From: Salinibacter altiplanensis
GTDB taxonomy: Bacteria > Bacteroidota > Rhodothermia > Rhodothermales > Salinibacteraceae
DNA length: 64,000 nucleotides
Direction of reading: 5' to 3'
NCBI RefSeq assembly: GCF_002894645.1
Contig: NZ_NCQY01000009.1
Coordinates: 457,676-521,675, forward strand
In this document: piece by piece, positions 61,092 through 64,000 of the stretch
Numbering within the stretch: the first letter of the stretch is position 1
How the letters are laid out: every line of letters begins with the position of its first letter
Program-made: the position numbers and the translations under genes
The notes under the pieces: model-generated
What the model saw: the letters and a program-made list of their open reading frames with translations, nothing else
The model's database searches: none
Told to the model about the DNA's origin: nothing

Positions 61092-62690
61092 ATGCCCATG
61101 TCGTTGACTGTCGCTTGTTGGTCGCTCCTTGGCCGCGCAGGCCGTGCCGTCCGTGGATCCCTCTTTTTCGGGGCAATTGTCTTTGCCGTCCTGCTTGGCA
61201 TTGCGGCCGCGTGCCCCGTCCAGGCCCAAAGCACACGGGCCGGGGACACGTTCTACGTGAAACTCGGCGGCGGGCTCTCCGACTACGCCGGCGGGAACGA
61301 CGGGTCTTTAGGCCTCGACCGGACGACCGAGCTACGAGAATTTTTTGACACCCGCAAGTTTACCGACCGCGACGCGTTTCCGTACGTGCTCGTCGGCGAG
61401 CTGGGCTACCAGTTCTCGCCGGGGCTCGGAATGGGGCTGGGCTACCAGTTCGGACAGTATCCCTTTGTCGACGGGGTGCCCTTTACCACCACCCCGGGCA
61501 CACAGGGCGAGGGCGGGGACCTCGGCCAGACGCGACACACAGTGCAGGTGCTTGCCCGATACACAGTTAGGGCGGCCGAGTGGACGCTCAGTCCGTACGT
61601 CGACGCGGGACTCAACGTGTCGTTGGGGGGATTCTCGACGGGGATCGGCCCTCTCGTGGGGGTCGGGGTGGACGCCTCTGTGACCGACCGCACGTCGCTG
61701 TTTCTTGAGGGCCGTCTCAACTTTACGTTCGAAGACGAGGCCGTCGACGGCATCACCACCGCAACCCGCGCGGATGCGCTCAGCGCCCTGCCGGCCATCG
61801 GGCTCAAGTATACGTTCGACCGGCCCGCGGTGCCGCCCCGCATTCTGGCACTGGACGGCCCGGTCGACGTGGTGGCCGGCGAGTCGGCGGCCTTCTCGGC
61901 CCGGGTCAATGAGGAGGAGGCGACGGCGCCCCTGACGTACGAGTGGGCATTTGGCGATGGGCGCTCCGCCTCTGGGCTCACGCCGTCCCACGTCTACAAC
62001 GAGCGCGGCACCTACACCGTCGCCTTCACGGCCCGCAACGAGGCGGGAACGGCCCGCGACTCTCTTTCGGTGAACGTCCTGCTTCCCCCCCGCATCGTGT
62101 CCCTCGACGCCGCCCCCCGTCCGACCTCGGAGGGCGAGCCGGTGCGCTTCAGCAGCGAGGTGGACGGCGCCCGGCCGATTGAACGGCGGTGGACCTTCGG
62201 GGACGGCACCACCGGCACGGGGCGCTCTCCCACTCACACCTACGACGAGCCGGGCGAGTACACGGTCCGCCTCCTCGCTGCCAACGAGGACGGGAAGGCC
62301 ACGGACTCGCTGGCCCTGCAGGTGGAGCGGACCCTCCCGGCGCTCTGCCAGACGGTGGAGGAGTTCAACACTGTGTACTTTGCCCTGGGGGCGAGTCAGC
62401 TCAGCCCCGAGGCAGAGCAGAAGCTACAGGAAAACGCGGAGGTGCTCCGCACATGCCCGAACCTGTCGGTCCGCGTGGAGGGCTTCGCGTCCCCGGACGA
62501 GCAGACCCCGCAGGCGCTCTCGGAGGCACGGGCCCAGGCAGTCGCCGCCTTCTACGAAGAAGGCGACATTGCCCCCGATCGGGTCACGACGAGCGGCGAG
62601 GGGGCCGTTGGCGATCCGGTCGGCAAGAAGGGCGCCGGCGACCAGAACCGCCGGGCCGACTCCCTGCCGCAGCGCGATGACGACCAGTAG
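61092..62690 (+). CDS. OmpA-like outer-membrane protein with two PKD domains
   Basis: A 532-residue exported protein. ATG 61092 precedes a hydrophobic signal ending in PVQAQ. A beta-barrel of about 180 residues follows (TFYVKLGGGLSDYAG, GYQFSPGLGMGLGYQFGQY). Then two PKD domains: YEWAFGDGRSASGLTPSHVY and RRWTFGDGTTGTGRSPTHTY. The end is an OmpA C-terminal domain (VYFALGASQLSPEAEQKL, LSVRVEGFASPDE) that binds peptidoglycan. The architecture suggests a structural outer-membrane tether. It is not part of the lasso block. Confidence 0.88.
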   Translation: MPMSLTVACWSLLGRAGRAVRGSLFFGAIVFAVLLGIAAACPVQAQSTRAGDTFYVKLGGGLSDYAGGNDGSLGLDRTTELREFFDTRKFTDRDAFPYVLVGELGYQFSPGLGMGLGYQFGQYPFVDGVPFTTTPGTQGEGGDLGQTRHTVQVLARYTVRAAEWTLSPYVDAGLNVSLGGFSTGIGPLVGVGVDASVTDRTSLFLEGRLNFTFEDEAVDGITTATRADALSALPAIGLKYTFDRPAVPPRILALDGPVDVVAGESAAFSARVNEEEATAPLTYEWAFGDGRSASGLTPSHVYNERGTYTVAFTARNEAGTARDSLSVNVLLPPRIVSLDAAPRPTSEGEPVRFSSEVDGARPIERRWTFGDGTTGTGRSPTHTYDEPGEYTVRLLAANEDGKATDSLALQVERTLPALCQTVEEFNTVYFALGASQLSPEAEQKLQENAEVLRTCPNLSVRVEGFASPDEQTPQALSEARAQAVAAFYEEGDIAPDRVTTSGEGAVGDPVGKKGAGDQNRRADSLPQRDDDQ

Positions 62691-63065
62691 CCGCGCGAAC
62701 AACGGTTGTCCTGCCCCCGTCGGCAGGACGACCGCCTCATTTCTCCGGGGGGCCGTCGTTTTCGCCGGACTCGTGCTCCGCTCCGTCGGAGTGCATTTTC
62801 GGCTCTCAAAGACCAACCCGCGCACCTGGAGCCCTCCACTCTGCTCATTGGGAACGGGCCACAGGAGCAGTAGAGGCAAGCCAAAATTTTTACGAAGCCT
62901 AGCGGAGCCCTATCATTTTTGTATTGCAAAATAATCAAACGATAAGAACTTTTCATTTCGAAATACCGCCGTCGACAGGAATTCGGGCCCGGCGTGCTCT
63001 TCTGCCTGGTCGATTCCGCGCAGCTTTCTTCTTCGGACTTTCTGTCTCCTCGACCCGACGAGACC
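62691..63065. other. Intergenic region with hairpin
   Basis: GTCCTGCC (62708-62715) and GGCAGGAC (62722-62729) form a perfect 8-bp stem with a 6-base loop shortly after the OmpA-like gene, probably its terminator. The stretch 62880-62960 is AT-rich and likely holds the promoter of the next gene. No gene is seen. Confidence 0.6.
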
Positions 63066-64000
63066 ATGAGGCGACCACACCCCACGAGACGTGCGCTTTC
63101 CCTTGCGCTGCTCTTCGCCCTCTTTCCCTTCGCGGCCTCGGCCCAGACGCCCAACGCCTGGGTCAACGAGCTTCACTACGACAATGTCGGGGGCGATGCC
63201 GACGAGTTCGTTGAGGTCATCATTGAGGACGCCGGCAGCGTCGACCTCCGCCGATTCCAGGTGCTTCACTACAACGGCGCGGACGGCGACCCCGACGCCG
63301 CGGCGCCGGTCGCCCTCAATGAGTTCACGGCGGGCGCGGCCGTCGGCGGCTTTTCTCTATATTCGTACAACTACACGGACAATGGGGAGACGCTTCAAAA
63401 CGGCACGGAGGCCCTCGCGCTCTGCTTCGACAGCAATGACGACGGCACGTTTGATGCGCTACTGGCCAGCGGCGGCACCGATCAGTTTTTGAGCTACGAG
63501 GGCACGCTGACCGGGACGACCGGGGCCGGATGTGCGGGCGGCGAGACGAGCACTCAGATTGGGGCCGACGAGTCTCCCCCGTCTCCCGTCGGAGAGTCCG
63601 TACAGCTGGAGGGATCCGGCACCTCGTACAGCGACTTCGCCTGGACGGGCCCTCTTCCGAGCACGCCGGGGGCCGTAAACACGGGACAAACCCTGGGCGG
63701 CGGCCCCATTACCGTCGACGACGACGGCCCGGCCGACTACGCGTCCATCCAGGCGGCCATCGACGCGGCGGATGCGGGGGCGACCATCGAGGTACGGGAC
63801 GGCCTGTACGCCGAAGACCTCACCGTGGACAAGACGCTCACGCTCGAAGGCGCAAACGCAGCCCTTCCCAGCGGGGCCCCTCGCGGGGACGAGGCCACCA
63901 TCGAGGGACAAGTGATCGTTTCCGCCAGTGAGGTGGTCGTCAACGGGTTCAAGATGACCGGCGGCACGCCCTCGGCGAATCCCAACGCCACCGTCGGCCT
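63066..64000 (+). CDS. Secreted lamin-tail/parallel beta-helix protein, 5' part (runs off the right edge)
   Basis: The visible 311 codons start with a signal peptide (ALSLALLFALFPFAASAQ). The next about 160 residues have the lamin-tail-domain look: WVNELHYDNVGGDADEFVEV, then LRRFQVLHYNGADG. From about residue 215 the protein turns to a right-handed beta-helix: ADYASIQAAIDAADAGATIEV (in part) and DGLYAEDLTVDKTLTLEG, a pattern of pectin-lyase-like exported proteins. The frame is open at base 64000. Likely a surface or secreted protein; if the missing end has a sorting domain it would be a T9SS cargo. Confidence 0.85.
   Translation, partial: MRRPHPTRRALSLALLFALFPFAASAQTPNAWVNELHYDNVGGDADEFVEVIIEDAGSVDLRRFQVLHYNGADGDPDAAAPVALNEFTAGAAVGGFSLYSYNYTDNGETLQNGTEALALCFDSNDDGTFDALLASGGTDQFLSYEGTLTGTTGAGCAGGETSTQIGADESPPSPVGESVQLEGSGTSYSDFAWTGPLPSTPGAVNTGQTLGGGPITVDDDGPADYASIQAAIDAADAGATIEVRDGLYAEDLTVDKTLTLEGANAALPSGAPRGDEATIEGQVIVSASEVVVNGFKMTGGTPSANPNATVG

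Noticed and set aside
1-64000. tRNA, rRNA, prophage or integrase attachment sites
   Set aside because: None was recognised by eye on either strand; a tRNA scan would settle the small RNA genes.

Overview
The window comes from a high-GC, probably extremely halophilic member of the Bacteroidetes/Rhodothermota line, most likely Salinibacter ruber or a close relative. The evidence is the acidic, Asp/Glu-rich proteins, a TonB-dependent receptor, a type IX secretion C-terminal sorting domain, Bacteroidetes-style promoter elements (TTG then TAnnTTT-G) and a fused aspartokinase/diaminopimelate decarboxylase. The genus name is inference; no rRNA or tRNA gene is present to confirm it.

Layout. 1-5.3 kb: lysAC (runs off the left edge) and nrdJ, a class II B12-dependent ribonucleotide reductase preceded by a cobalamin riboswitch and an intrinsic terminator. 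5.9-9.3 kb: an acidic exported protein and recQ. 9.7-14.8 kb: a thiamin salvage operon made of a TPP riboswitch, a TonB-dependent receptor, an SSS-family symporter and TenA. 14.9-15.9 kb: decayed DNA (ISAs1 transposase remnant, broken S41 peptidase). 16-25 kb: housekeeping and envelope genes (FAD oxidoreductase, double-CDGSH Fe-S protein, CDF metal exporter, MltD-like lytic transglycosylase, TM2/DUF2752 pair, epoxide-hydrolase-like enzyme, DUF4385, a glycosyltransferase-like protein, DUF3047). 25.6-34.5 kb: a co-directional surface or glycan modification block (HTTM-like membrane protein, GT4 glycosyltransferase, frameshifted arylsulfotransferase-like gene, sulfotransferase, multispan membrane proteins, Na+/sugar symporter). 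34.6-37.5 kb: transaldolase and transketolase. 38-47 kb: FAM173-like methyltransferase, PhoD-type and calcineurin-type phosphoesterases, recG, a PEGA protein and a secreted T9SS-sorted protein.

The most interesting region is 47.5-60.9 kb, a lasso-peptide (RiPP) gene cluster of unusual make-up. It holds a WecA-like transferase, a nucleotidyltransferase, two RRE/PqqD proteins, two HPr-kinase-like kinases, two asparagine-synthetase-like cyclases, one ABC exporter without a peptidase domain, one B2 transglutaminase-like leader peptidase, and two short genes that look like precursor peptides. Neither short gene was in any supplied gene list; both were found by reading the DNA. The second precursor fits the lasso leader rule exactly. 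The first fits the leader spacing but has a core that breaks the usual rules. GC content changes abruptly inside genes, which suggests that blocks including each precursor were exchanged by recombination.

61-64 kb: an OmpA-like PKD-domain outer-membrane protein and the start of a secreted lamin-tail/parallel beta-helix protein that runs off the right edge.
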